Below are positions 49,591 to 58,915 of a DNA stretch of 64,000 nucleotides, one piece after another. The stretch spans positions 248,001 through 312,000 of the forward strand of contig OZ244893.1 of assembly GCA_965221485.1 (NCBI GenBank). The letters are read 5' to 3'. The DNA is from JAJEBT01 sp965221485. Its GTDB lineage: Bacteria; Pseudomonadota; Alphaproteobacteria; MPNO01; UBA830. Both the position numbers and the translations under genes were made by a program. Position 1 is the stretch's first letter. Every line of letters starts with the position of its first letter. Under the pieces are notes generated by a model. The model was not told the DNA's origin and did no database searches. It saw only the letters and a program-made list of their open reading frames with translations.

Positions 49591-50577
49591 ATGGAATTTC
49601 TTCCTCAGTTTGCGTTGCATCGCCCGGATACGGTTGCTGACGCCGTTGCCCTGAAAGCATCCGATCCCGACTCGCGTTTCCTTGCCGGCGGAACCGACAT
49701 GATCGTCAATATCCGCCGCGGCATCGAAACTCCGACGGCCCTGATTGATCTGACGGCTGTCGAGGGATTCGACCGGATCGAAACGGACGAAAGCGGGGCC
49801 CGTATTGGCGCCGGTGTCAGGCTTGGCGACGTTGCGGAGCACGATGATCTTGCGCATACCTATGCTGCCGTTGCCCAGGCCGCAGCCCAGGTGGCCGGGC
49901 CGACGCATCGCAAGTATGGCACGGTCGGGGGCAACTTGTGTCTGGATACGCGGTGCGTCTATTACAACCAGTCCCAGTGGTGGCGTGAGAGCAATCATTT
50001 TTGCCTCAAGCATCTTGGCAATGTCTGCCATGTCGCACCGGGTGGAAAGAGATGCTTTGCGGCCTTTTCCGGAGATGTGGCGCCGGCAATGCTGCTGTTC
50101 GACGCCGAGGTCGATATCGCCGGTCCAGACGGATCACGGACGGTTGTCCTGGCCGATCTCTACCGGGATGACGGCATGGACCATCTGACGCTTGGACCCG
50201 GGGAGCTGGTCACGTCGGTCTATTTGACGAAAGCACCGGGTGCCGTGCAGTCGGGATATGAGAAGTCGCGCATCCGCGGCTCAATTGATTTTCCGTTGGC
50301 GGGGGTGGCTGTGCGGCTTGCGCTGAAGGGTGACCGGATCAGTGACCTCTCTATAGCTCTGACGGGAGTCAATCCCCTGCCACGCCGGGTCACGGGCACC
50401 GAACGCCTGATCGGGCGCACGCTGGACACCGAAATACTGGACAGTATCCGCGACCTGGTCCGGACACAGGCCAAGCCGATGCGGACGACAACTGTCAAGC
50501 CCTGGTATCGCAGGCGCGTAATCGGTGCCCTGGCGCGCAAGCTGACGTCCCGGCTCGCAGCACAGGCGATGGCATAG
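49591..50577 (+). CDS. FAD subunit with extra Fe-S loop, 4-hydroxybenzoyl-CoA reductase beta-like
   Basis: A 328-residue FAD subunit. The usual loops RFLAGGTDMIVNIRRG and HRKYGTVGGNLCLDTRC are present. The 41-residue insert then continues with four cysteines: LCLDTRC, FCLKHLG, VCHVAPG and RCFAAFSGD. This insert, with its tyrosine/tryptophan-rich centre, is known from HcrB, where it binds an additional [4Fe-4S] cluster used for inverted electron flow. Ordinary CoxM proteins lack it (compare 43893). It supports assignment of the 46770-50577 set as a 4-hydroxybenzoyl-CoA reductase-type enzyme. It begins eight bases after the alpha stop. Confidence 0.88.
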   Translation: MEFLPQFALHRPDTVADAVALKASDPDSRFLAGGTDMIVNIRRGIETPTALIDLTAVEGFDRIETDESGARIGAGVRLGDVAEHDDLAHTYAAVAQAAAQVAGPTHRKYGTVGGNLCLDTRCVYYNQSQWWRESNHFCLKHLGNVCHVAPGGKRCFAAFSGDVAPAMLLFDAEVDIAGPDGSRTVVLADLYRDDGMDHLTLGPGELVTSVYLTKAPGAVQSGYEKSRIRGSIDFPLAGVAVRLALKGDRISDLSIALTGVNPLPRRVTGTERLIGRTLDTEILDSIRDLVRTQAKPMRTTTVKPWYRRRVIGALARKLTSRLAAQAMA

Positions 50578-50815
50578 CGGATACAGGAGCGGGGACGACA
50601 GACAGAAGCGACGATGTGACATCGTCACCGGTCTTCCCGGCGATCACGAGCCTGAACGAAGGGAATTCGGTGTGGCTCGACAGGCAGGATGGCTGTCTCG
50701 GCGGAAGGTGTGTGCCTGTCCCTTCCTGCGAATGATATTTCGGCTCTTGCGGCCCCGATCCGGATGATCCGATGTCACGCACCCTGTTTGAGATCTCGCC
50801 CCGGAGGCCCGGCAA
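50578..50815. other. Short intergenic region between convergent genes
   Basis: About 240 bp between the plus-strand FAD subunit and the minus-strand protease. No gene or clear terminator hairpin recognised. Confidence 0.35.
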
Positions 50816-51715
50816 TCAATTGGTGAGGCAGACGACCTTGGCGATCGTCAGTTGCCGTCGCAATTCGTCTCCGTAACGGCCGTATCGTCTGGGTGACAGA
50901 TCGGTCCGGGCGGGCAGGTAAGAGGGATCGGGTTGTGGGACGATTCCCGATTCCTCAATGGCCTGAAGCAGGCTCCTCGGCGCCGTTGAATAGGAACGGC
51001 CGCGACGGGGCGCACCGGCAACATGGACGCCGATGACATCACCATTGGCATCGACCCAGGGGCCGCCGCTGATACCGGAGAGATCCGCTCCCCGATCGGG
51101 CTTGCGGCTGACCTGGGTCCATGCGATCACCGGTTCATCGGTACGATAACGTCCACGTGACAGCATGTTACGCCGGCCGATCAGCCGGGCATGAACATCC
51201 CCGGGCCTGCCGCCGGGATAGCCGAAGGAATAGCCATCCTCCCCGACCCTCAGATCAGGCCGGATCACGGTCATGGCAGGCGCACCGCCGCGCGTCCACA
51301 GCAGGCTGATGTCGGCATGGCGCACGACCCTGACCCGGCTGGTTCGGACGAGTTTGCCCCGGCCGGACCGGATCGCAACGGTACGGCACCCGTCTGTGAC
51401 ATGTCGTGCGGTGATCCAGATTCCGTTCCTGTTTACGGAAAAGGCAGTACCGGTGGATGGTAGCGCGCGATCGCCCACTTCGACGATGACGTTGCGATCA
51501 AACGGAGATTCCCCGGGCAAGGCGTTTCCGTCCGGTTCTTCTGTGCGGCGCCTGTCCGGAATGCGGGTTTCCCCGATCGGAGATGGTGGTGCGAAGTGAT
51601 GCGGATCCGGGCGGCGCGACGGGGGCGAGTCGTCCGGGTCGAATCCGCCAAACAGCTTCCCACCCACGGCCAGGAACACAATGAATGCGAAAGCCAGGAC
51701 GTCGCGAACCTTCAC
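50816..51715 (-). CDS. Trypsin-like serine protease, exported
   Basis: A 299-residue protein with an N-terminal hydrophobic anchor (VLAFAFIVFLAVGGKLFGG, residues 5-23) and a Pro/Arg-rich linker. An S1-type protease domain follows: His in ITARHVTDGC, Asp in RHADISLLW, Ser in GADLSGISGGPWVDANG (GxSGG). The anchor may be an uncleaved signal, placing the domain in the periplasm. Its nearest relatives would be chymotrypsin-like periplasmic proteases. A DUF350 gene ends 19 bp from its start on the same strand, so they are probably co-transcribed. Confidence 0.85.
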   Translation of the reverse strand: MKVRDVLAFAFIVFLAVGGKLFGGFDPDDSPPSRRPDPHHFAPPSPIGETRIPDRRRTEEPDGNALPGESPFDRNVIVEVGDRALPSTGTAFSVNRNGIWITARHVTDGCRTVAIRSGRGKLVRTSRVRVVRHADISLLWTRGGAPAMTVIRPDLRVGEDGYSFGYPGGRPGDVHARLIGRRNMLSRGRYRTDEPVIAWTQVSRKPDRGADLSGISGGPWVDANGDVIGVHVAGAPRRGRSYSTAPRSLLQAIEESGIVPQPDPSYLPARTDLSPRRYGRYGDELRRQLTIAKVVCLTN

Positions 51716-51733
51716 GTCTGGGCCGGCTCCGGC

Positions 51734-52147
51734 TCAGCCTGCAACGGCTGCGGCGTTGATCATGGCGATCGCCAGCTTGATGGACACCATGAAGATTGCC
51801 GGACCGATTTCGTCGTTTTCGATCCGGCCGGGGAGGTCCTTGAGCAGCAGATCGCCGATTCGGTATGTGACCAGTTGGATCACGAGGGTGATGACACCCC
51901 ACAGGACGATATCCCAGATGCTGACGCTGGTGGCCATGCAGACGGCCAGTGGAAGCGCGAGCCCGGCGATCGCGCCGCCTGTCGAAATCGCCGCTGCCAC
52001 GTTTCCGGCGCGGAGCAGCTGCATTTCATCATGGGGTGTGATCCGGAAATAGACAAATACTGCGGCCACCAGCATGGCGAGCGTGACTGCGAAGTGAAGA
52101 AGGAGAACCGGAAAACCGGCAAGAAAGCTTTGAATGACGGGTTCCAT
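51734..52147 (-). CDS. DUF350 domain membrane protein
   Basis: A 137-residue protein with four predicted transmembrane helices (PVLLLHFAVTLAMLVAAVFVYF; GNVAAAISTGGAIAGLALPLAVCMA; IWDIVLWGVITLVIQLVTYRI; FMVSIKLAIAMINAAAVAG). The charged DEMQLLRAGN and ENDEIGPAIF loops are characteristic of DUF350 (YjfL-like). Function unknown; often found next to membrane-stress genes. It precedes the serine protease gene in the transcript. Confidence 0.88.
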   Translation of the reverse strand: MEPVIQSFLAGFPVLLLHFAVTLAMLVAAVFVYFRITPHDEMQLLRAGNVAAAISTGGAIAGLALPLAVCMATSVSIWDIVLWGVITLVIQLVTYRIGDLLLKDLPGRIENDEIGPAIFMVSIKLAIAMINAAAVAG

Positions 52148-53216
52148 GGTCTGGTCCGATGTTCAGGATGGGTCGATTATAGCGCGAATAGGGATTACCA
52201 CGCTCCCGGCGAAGGCCGGCGGTCCCGGTAACCTGGACTGATGATCCCGGGCCGGGGCGTTCCCTCCCAAAGGTGCGAAATCCTTCGTTATCGGAAAACC
52301 CTGTAGGTCTGACGTGTCAGTCGCCGGCATATCCCGGTGCGACAGAACGAGCTTTCTGTCCAGACCCCGATACCGTGGCTTCGAGAAGACTGACGCTGTC
52401 TCAATATATCTCATACGTGTACCGGTCGGATACGGTAGCTGGCTGCTGTTTCGCGCCAATCCTTCTGATCTAGCAATTTCCAATGCTTCTCGAGCAGTTG
52501 TGATCACAAACCCGAAACCACGACGACTTTCGATCGAAACCGGAGCGCCTGTCCGAACTCTTGTGGCATAAAATATGCGTCCGCTGTTTTTCCCCCTTCA
52601 CCAACGAGGGTAAATCGAACCCGGGGATCCTTTCTCGATCTGACGTTGCTGCCTGAACAGCGTGGCGGGGTGTCAGAGTTGGGGCAGCTGTTGATAATCA
52701 CGCGGCTTTCCCGCCGTTGTTGCAAGGCTCCTTGAAATGGCAGCAACTGTCACAATTGTAGCATCTTCCTGCACACTTGACTGACAACGCCCAACTGCGC
52801 GGCAAAATCGGCAAGGTCACCTCGGCACAAATGGTTCTCTGTTCCCTGGTCGTCATGACAGCTCTGTCGCTCAGCCAGGGGATGGGGCTCTCCCGGTTCC
52901 GGATTCAGCAACTCGCGAAATCATCCCGGTACGTCATACTTCGTCAAAACCGGGACACGAGGGTGAAGTCCATATCTGGTTCGACGCATTGGACCGCCCC
53001 CCATAAACGATGGAGCGGCGACATGAAGAACAAGAACAGACACTGACGGAAAGCGGGAGGTCGCAGCAGTTTTATGCCATGAGGTCTTGTGCACCACCGT
53101 GGGGGGAAAGATGTGCCCTGCCTGAAGACCATGAGTTGGATGCACAGCATGAATCAACCGCAACGCATGGACGGATAGCGGCGAAACTTGTCCGGGAGCG
53201 GGGCGGAGCCTATACT
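52148..53216. other. Intergenic region with decayed coding remnants
   Basis: About 1.07 kb. Near 52195-52235 there is a palindromic GC-rich repeat (cccggcgaaggccggcggtcccgg) of the kind scattered extragenically in alphaproteobacterial genomes. Between about 52300 and 52750 the minus strand reads natural-looking peptide segments in two frames (RFTLVGEGGKTADAYFMPQ and SRRGFGFVITTAREALEIA) that could be one frameshifted small gene, but no family was recognised. The remainder has no gene. Confidence 0.35.
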
Positions 53217-53855
53217 ATGGCCATGACTGAAGCGATCGCCTTCGACACCCACCGTTTCGTGAAGCGTCTGACGGAGAGTGGCTTCACCGAGCAACAGGCG
53301 GAAACCCTGGCCGAAGAGCATGTCGCTCTTCTCAACGCCAACCTGGCGACCAAGGCTGATATCGCAGCGATTGAGGCCGGCATCGATGCCTTTCGCCAGG
53401 AAACCATGGCAGGCAGGGATGCCTTTCGGCAGGAAACCATGGCAGGTAGGGATGCCTTTCGGCAGGAAACCATGGCCGGCATGGATGCCTTTCGGCAGGA
53501 AACCAGGGCGGCCATTGCAGCGGCTGAAGCCGGCATGGATGCCTTTCGCCAAGAAACCATGGCCGGCATGGATGCCTTTCGCCAGGAAACCAAAGCGGCC
53601 ATCGTTGCGATTGAAGCCAGTATGGATGCCCTTCGGCAGGAAACCAAAGCGGCCATCGTTGCGGTTGAAGCCAGCATGGATGCCTTTCGGCAGGAAACCA
53701 GGGCGGCCATCGTTGCGGTTGAAGCCAGAATGGATACCTTGCGGCAGGAAACCAGGGCTGATATCACAGCGGTCAAGGCTGAAATGTTGAAATGGTTGTT
53801 GGGCGCCTTGATTGCCCAAAGCGGACTGATCGTCGCATTGGTCAAATTACTTTAG
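53217..53855 (+). CDS. Coiled-coil repeat protein with C-terminal membrane anchor (DUF1640-like)
   Basis: A 212-residue protein. The N-terminal 45 residues (AIAFDTHRFVKRLTESGFTE, then AETLAEEHVALLN, then LATKADIAAIEA) match DUF1640/coiled-coil family openings. The middle consists of nine copies of a GMDAFRQET-like core, at 11-residue spacing in the first part and 18-residue spacing in the second. The end is hydrophobic: WLLGALIAQSGLIVALVKLL, a membrane anchor. Spacings of 11 and 18 (11+7) fit hendecad/heptad coiled coil. The DNA repeats are nearly identical, so copy number can change by slippage. Because of the repeat, long frames are also open on the antisense strand; those are not genes. 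Confidence 0.82.
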   Translation: MAMTEAIAFDTHRFVKRLTESGFTEQQAETLAEEHVALLNANLATKADIAAIEAGIDAFRQETMAGRDAFRQETMAGRDAFRQETMAGMDAFRQETRAAIAAAEAGMDAFRQETMAGMDAFRQETKAAIVAIEASMDALRQETKAAIVAVEASMDAFRQETRAAIVAVEARMDTLRQETRADITAVKAEMLKWLLGALIAQSGLIVALVKLL

Positions 53856-54639
53856 CACCGCGCGTCCTGGCGCCGCAGGATAGCAAGGATCGCGAACACC
53901 GGTTACGGTCTTCATATTGATTCTGTTTTCCGACGACCAGGTCCGCGGGCCATCCGACGTACTGTCAAGCGACACTCTGGGAGAGAGACCCCGGGCCATG
54001 GCGCGTCCCGGCATTCAGTCCGGGTTCTGATTCCTGATAAAACACCGACAGTACGTCATCCGGACAACTGTGGCCGCGATCTCCCGACGACGGTCACGAA
54101 CCACAAGACCGTTGGATATCCGTGGGCCTGGTCATGATCTCAAGGATCGATCCGGGCCGGTGGCTGGCAGTCCGGCTCTCCGGGAGGCACTACCTACCGG
54201 TCTCAGGGCCCCGGGATCCCGCTCCCGGTCAGAAACCGCTCTGCAGCAACCGCGATGTGATGCTGGCGCCCCTTGATCGTCTTGCCACAACCGGCAACAA
54301 CGTCAACAACCGTATCGAGGACACCTTTGGATCGGTTGCCATTTTTAAGCTGCCCGAGGGAAGGGCCGTTTGAGAGCGGTTCCCCTCCGTTCCCGCGCTG
54401 GCTGATATTGGTCGAAGCCATTGAAGACTAAATGAGGCCCATCTACCCGGCCTCTCCAGACTTTCAGGAGTTCAGCATGTCGGCTGGTTTCTCTTGTGTC
54501 AGCCTGTAGGATCGTATCCGCCAGAGGCCCGTGAGGGAACAACGCTATTCAGCGGCGACAGCCCTTGCATCACTGCGCACAGGGATCACTGATGGCGTTA
54601 CTCCCAAATCACTAAAATGACAGTATTGAGGACCGTCTG
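53856..54639. other. Intergenic stretch left of IS3 remnant
   Basis: About 780 bp with no convincing gene on either strand. Possibly decayed DNA accompanying the insertion-sequence remnant that follows. Confidence 0.35.
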
Positions 54640-54900
54640 GAGTGACCCCCTGAAGTTGGACAGTTTGCGTTCCTGATTTTGACGCTTAAGCTTGCTGGGC
54701 CAGGAGGATGACATGGCCCGACACCGACGGTACAGCGTGGAATTCAAGCGCCGAGTGGCGCAGGAGCACTTGGTCGACGGGGCCCACGCCTCGACAAACG
54801 GTCCTGTCACTGATGCCTTCAGAATGGCCCATGTCAGCGGCAAGCCTCGTTATGGCATGATGCAGCTGCGATCCGGCGCCGGTTCGAGGCTGGCCCAATC
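54640..54900 (+). pseudogene. IS3-family OrfA transposase remnant
   Basis: The terminal-repeat-like string tgaccccctgaagttggac (54642-54660) is typical of IS3-group ends (GGAAGTTGGACA type). About 50 bp later comes MARHRRYSVEFKRRVAQEHL, which is the start of IS3/IS911 OrfA transposases. Similarity ends after VDG, and the remaining helix-turn-helix and OrfB are not present. A badly truncated insertion sequence. Confidence 0.6.
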
Positions 54901-55268
54901 AGGATAACGTCAGGTGACAGCAGCGCCGGACGTCCATTCCGTTCCGGTACGATGCGGCTGTCGATTCGGATACCCGGTCTGAAAGATGCATTCGGGATTG
55001 ACGGTGGCAGGACTGAGCCTGAAGCCTCGGAACTGCTGCGACAGGAAAACAGCTTGTGACCTCCAGCTGCAGTATCACGCAAGGCGGGTTCTCACGAACC
55101 CGCCACAAGAATTTCACACTCTGATAGAGTGCGCGTCTGTCCGATTGGCTGCCGGTTTTACAACAGCCACCGTCTGTGAAGAGGCAGTCCGGTCAACGGT
55201 CCGGACGGTCGGCAGTGCAGGACATGGCCCGGTACCGGGTCACACAAGACAACAGGGGAGACTGTCAC
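54901..55268. other. Gap upstream of amidohydrolase gene
   Basis: About 370 bp. A possible hairpin-like pair (cgggttctcacgaacccg) occurs at 55086-55103. The promoter of the amidohydrolase gene is expected in the right part. No gene recognised. Confidence 0.35.
55086..55103. terminator. Small perfect hairpin
   Basis: cgggttc and gaacccg pair across the four bases tcac, just upstream of the amidohydrolase gene. No T-run follows; it may be structural. Confidence 0.3.
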
Positions 55269-56636
55269 GTGGCAGAGCCTGGTTCCAGATACCTGATCAG
55301 GGGCGGCATCGTTATCAGCATGGAACCGGACGATGCACCGGCAGTGGCTGACATCCTTGTGGAAGACGGGCGCATCGCCCAGATCGGCGCACCAGGAGCC
55401 GTTGCCAACGCCGAAGTTCTTGATGCAAACGGGTGCATCGTCATGCCCGGGCTGATCGACAGCCACGTGCATACCTGGCAGACAGGACTTCGGGGAATAG
55501 CTGCTGACTGGACGGTGCCGCAATATATGCGCGCAATGCATCGCGGCCTCGCGACCTGTTTCACACCTGACGACATCTTTATCGCGAACCTCATGGGTGC
55601 GCTTGCCAAACTCGATACGGGCGTGACCACCCTTGTCGACTGGTGCCACAACAATCCGACACCTGATCATACGGAAGCGGCAATCGACGGGCTCGAGGCT
55701 TCGGGCGCGCGCGCAGTCTTCCTTCACGGCTCGCCCAAACCGGATCCTCGCCCCGGACAGAAACATTTCAGCGAAATTCCCATGCCGAGAACCGAAATCG
55801 AAAGGTTGCGCAACGGCCGGTTTGCTTCGGATGATCGCCTTGTCAATTTTGGTCTGGCAGTACTGGGGCCGCAATACGGTGTCCATGATGTCTGTGTTGC
55901 CGATTACGAGCTTGCCCGGGATCTTGACCTCGTCATCAGTGCGCATACGGGTGGTGGTCCCATGCTGTCACCCGGCACATTCGAGGCGCTGATCAGGGCC
56001 GAACTGATCGATGAGCGGTCGAACATCGTCCATGCCAATAACTTTTCACCCGGCCTTGTACGCGCACTTGTCGAGGCAGGGGCAAACTTTACAGTGACAG
56101 CCGAAGTCGAGATGCAGATGGGATTTGGAGATCCCCTGACCGGCGTCCTGCGCGATCTCGGCGCGTTGATCACGATTGGCGCAGACGTGGAGCCGGCGGT
56201 GGCCTGCGACATGTTTACGGCGATGCGAACCACCCTCAATGTCCAGCGCAATATCGACAACAAGGCAAGGCTCGCACGCGGTGAGCCCTTGCCTGACACG
56301 GCCAGCATTGCCTGCCGGGAGGCCTTGGAGTGGGTTACCGTCAATGGCGCCCGGATGTCCCGGATGTCAGACAGGATTGGCACGCTGGCCCCGGGCAAGC
56401 AGGCTGATCTTGTCGTGCTGCGCGCCACCGATAGCAATCTGTTTCCGGTACATGACCCGATTGGTGCGGTCGTGCGGCAGGCCGGATTCGGCAACGTGGA
56501 AACAGTTCTTGTTGGCGGCCGGATCGTCAAGCGGGACGGCCGGCTGCTGTTTCCGGGGCTTGCAGAAAAACGCGAGACCCTGTTGCGGTCCGCGACCCGC
56601 ATACTGGAAGAAATCGGGTTGCAGACCGTCTCGTAA
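55269..56636 (+). CDS. Amidohydrolase family protein (TRZ/ATZ-like)
   Basis: A 455-residue metal-dependent deaminase/chlorohydrolase-type enzyme. Beta-sandwich start YLIRGGIVISMEP; HxH in GLIDSHVHTWQ; later His in VISAHTGGG and NIVHANNF; Asp in ITIGADVEPAV; C-terminal LAPGKQADLVVLRATD. These are subtype III (ATZ/TRZ, guanine deaminase) features, acting on C-N bonds of heterocycles. The GTG at 55269 has GGGGAG upstream and removes about 30 non-conserved codons of the longer frame. It precedes the TRAP transporter, which may import its substrate. Confidence 0.86.
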   Translation: MAEPGSRYLIRGGIVISMEPDDAPAVADILVEDGRIAQIGAPGAVANAEVLDANGCIVMPGLIDSHVHTWQTGLRGIAADWTVPQYMRAMHRGLATCFTPDDIFIANLMGALAKLDTGVTTLVDWCHNNPTPDHTEAAIDGLEASGARAVFLHGSPKPDPRPGQKHFSEIPMPRTEIERLRNGRFASDDRLVNFGLAVLGPQYGVHDVCVADYELARDLDLVISAHTGGGPMLSPGTFEALIRAELIDERSNIVHANNFSPGLVRALVEAGANFTVTAEVEMQMGFGDPLTGVLRDLGALITIGADVEPAVACDMFTAMRTTLNVQRNIDNKARLARGEPLPDTASIACREALEWVTVNGARMSRMSDRIGTLAPGKQADLVVLRATDSNLFPVHDPIGAVVRQAGFGNVETVLVGGRIVKRDGRLLFPGLAEKRETLLRSATRILEEIGLQTVS

Positions 56637-57266
56637 CTGTGGATCAGGCCCGCTGTGTCTCTGCATGGTCTCGCGCTTGACATGCGGGAAGACCGGCATC
56701 AGTGCCGGAAATCGTTTGCCGCTCTGATTTCCCAACGGAGGGTAGGGCTCGCATTGCGTTGATGCGGAGGCCGGTCCCGGGCGTGGGATCGGGGCTGTGT
56801 CACGAGGACCATGGCATCGTCAGAGACCTTTTCAGCTGCCGGGACACGCCCTCGAAAAAGAACCGGGAGGGACGCGGACCCGGGACACCGGATCCGCCCC
56901 CGACAGATGAACAAACAGTGTTCCATCGCCGCGGTGACTTACAGATACCCGTCATCGGCGGTCGACGGACGGATCGGTCCCGGTGGCGAGCCCGGGTGAA
57001 GGGAGCCGCGAGACCGCGGGCCGGCGCCGGTCTGGCGAACGCCCGAATCCTGATATCGCCGGCTCTTTCAGGCGATCATGCCAGTCCCCCGGATCGGTTG
57101 CCTACGGTCGCTTCACGCCCTCTGGCCGTCAACCGTAGCACCGGAATGCGTTTCCGAACTGTGTCAGCACTTTTTTCTTGTCTGGCCGAATGAGGCCGGT
57201 ACATTCCTACCCCGAACATGGATCGCGAAATCCGTGGCTGGAAATCTTTGCCAAATGGAGAGAGTG
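56637..57266. other. Gap upstream of TRAP transporter
   Basis: About 630 bp without a recognisable gene on either strand; presumably contains the promoter and regulatory sites of the TRAP operon. Confidence 0.35.
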
Positions 57267-58310
57267 ATGAGAAAGAAGATTACGATCGCGACGGCCGGAA
57301 CAGCTGTCGCCGCTGCATTGGCGGTATCGAGCCTGTCCGTGGGATCGCAGGCGACGACCCTCCGTATGCATACCTTCATACCGCCGGTTGCCAATCCGTC
57401 GAAGACATTCCTGATTCCATGGGCCAAGAAGATTGAAGCCGACAGTGGCGGCAAACTGAAGGTCCAGCCGTTCTGGGCGATGCAGCTCGGTGGAAAGGCT
57501 CCCCAGCTTCTGGATCAGGTGCGCGATGGCGTGGTCGACATCGTCTGGACGCTGCCCGGATTCACTCCGGGCCGGATGCCGAGGGTGGAACCCTTCGAAT
57601 TGCCATTCGTCCACAGGGACGCCTATTCCTCGACAATGGCTCTCCAGGACTTTCAGCCCCGGCACCTCGGGCCCGACCTTGAGCCGTACCATCCCCTGTT
57701 GCTTCATGTCCACGCCGGGTTCCTGTTCCAGACCAAGAAGCCGGTGAACAGTATGGCCGACCTGAAGGGAATGAAACTGCGCGCAGCCTCGCGCGGAGGT
57801 GTCTGGCTCCTGAACGCCCTGGGTGCGACCGGGATCGGACTGCCGCTGCCGCAAATCCCCCAGGCGCTCTCCAAGGGCGTCATTGACGGGGTGACGCTCC
57901 CCTACGAGATTGCCCCCGCGGTCAAGACCCCTGATCTTGTCAGTCATTTCACCCGGCTGGCTGGCGACCGGCCACGCCTCGGCACCAATGTCTTTACCTT
58001 CCTGATGAATCTCAACAGCTACAACAAGCTGCCGGCCGATCTCAGAAAGGTCATCGATGACAATTCGGGTCGCAATATTGCGGAAATGGCGGGTCGCAAC
58101 TGGGAGGCCATCGAGGAGCCTGGGCTCAAGGTCGTACAGTCGCGCAAGAAGAACAAGTTCTATACGCTGCCGGAAGCCGAAGTCGAAAAGATGAAACAGG
58201 CGGCGAAGCCGGTATTTGATCGTTGGCTGGCAGAAATGAAGAAAATCAACGTCGACGGCGCGACTTTGCTGTCTGATGCGCGTGCCCTGATCGCCAAGTA
58301 CTCCCAGTAA
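57267..58310 (+). CDS. dctP: TRAP transporter substrate-binding protein (DctP)
   Basis: A 347-residue periplasmic binding protein of a tripartite ATP-independent periplasmic transporter. Signal peptide: KKITIATAGTAVAAALAVSS with a cleavage region near GSQATT. Then TLRMHTFIPPVANPSKTFLIPW, GQ-like LGGKAPQLLDQVRDG, and the conserved specificity region MADLKGMKLRAAS with the Arg that contacts the substrate carboxylate. The ATG at 57267 is chosen because it starts the signal peptide; a longer frame is open. A strong hairpin separates it from dctQ. Confidence 0.92.
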   Translation: MRKKITIATAGTAVAAALAVSSLSVGSQATTLRMHTFIPPVANPSKTFLIPWAKKIEADSGGKLKVQPFWAMQLGGKAPQLLDQVRDGVVDIVWTLPGFTPGRMPRVEPFELPFVHRDAYSSTMALQDFQPRHLGPDLEPYHPLLLHVHAGFLFQTKKPVNSMADLKGMKLRAASRGGVWLLNALGATGIGLPLPQIPQALSKGVIDGVTLPYEIAPAVKTPDLVSHFTRLAGDRPRLGTNVFTFLMNLNSYNKLPADLRKVIDDNSGRNIAEMAGRNWEAIEEPGLKVVQSRKKNKFYTLPEAEVEKMKQAAKPVFDRWLAEMKKINVDGATLLSDARALIAKYSQ

Positions 58311-58323
58311 TTCCGGGAACGAA

Positions 58324-58347
58324 ACCCCGCCCCCGGAGGGGCGGGGT
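58324..58347 (+). terminator. Hairpin between dctP and dctQ
   Basis: A 10-bp GC stem (accccgcccc / ggggcggggt) with a 4-base loop, followed by cttt, lies 14-37 bp after the dctP stop. It resembles an intrinsic terminator, probably partial, that would give more binding protein than permease, or stabilise the dctP mRNA. Confidence 0.7.
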
Positions 58348-58357
58348 CTTTCCATAG

Positions 58358-58912
58358 ATGACGGAAGATCCGAAAAACCCGGAAATACCGTCTGATCCGT
58401 TCGGACGATGGCTGCATCATATTGCCCGCTGGCTGGCCATCGCCGGCGGTATCATGCTCTGCGTCCTCGCGGCTCTCACCACAATCAGCGTCACAGGGCG
58501 GTCAGCCCTGTCGGAACCGGTTCCAGGTGACTTCGAACTGGTCGCCATAGGTACCGGTCTCGCAGTCTTCGCCTTTCTTCCCTGGTGCCAGCTCAATCGC
58601 GGCAACGTGCTGGTGGACTTCTTCATGGTCAGGGCGCCCGCGCGCGCGCGTTTGCTCTGCGATCTCGTCGGCTCATGCTTTTATCTGGTGATCGGTGTGG
58701 TCCTCACCTGGCGAATGATCTATGGGGGCATCGACATGTACAACTACGCGGAAAAATCGATGACGATCAATTTTCCGCGCTGGACCACCTTTCCTCCGTC
58801 GATCATCATGATGGCGTTCCTCGTTATCGTGATTGCCTATACAGTCGCAAGAAGCTGCAGGGAATTGCGCGCTGGTCGTTACTTCGATGAAACCCACAGT
58901 ACCGGCGTCTGA
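58358..58912 (+). CDS. dctQ: TRAP transporter small permease (DctQ)
   Basis: A 184-residue small permease with four transmembrane helices (WLAIAGGIMLCVLAALTTISV; FELVAIGTGLAVFAFLPWCQL; ARLLCDLVGSCFYLVIGVVL; FPPSIIMMAFLVIVIAYTVA). The family motif RG-N-V (LNRGNVLVDFF) is visible. It begins ten bases after the hairpin and ends three bases before dctM. Confidence 0.88.
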   Translation: MTEDPKNPEIPSDPFGRWLHHIARWLAIAGGIMLCVLAALTTISVTGRSALSEPVPGDFELVAIGTGLAVFAFLPWCQLNRGNVLVDFFMVRAPARARLLCDLVGSCFYLVIGVVLTWRMIYGGIDMYNYAEKSMTINFPRWTTFPPSIIMMAFLVIVIAYTVARSCRELRAGRYFDETHSTGV

Positions 58913-58915
58913 AGC

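Noticed and set aside
53154..53845. Two long minus-strand open frames of about 210-220 residues across the repeat protein gene
   Set aside because: They arise because the repeat DNA lacks stops in antisense frames; their composition is low-complexity and they have no promoter or ribosome site. The plus-strand coiled-coil gene explains the region.
57207..58355. A 382-residue minus-strand open frame opposite dctP
   Set aside because: Antisense shadow of the well-supported binding protein; no motif.
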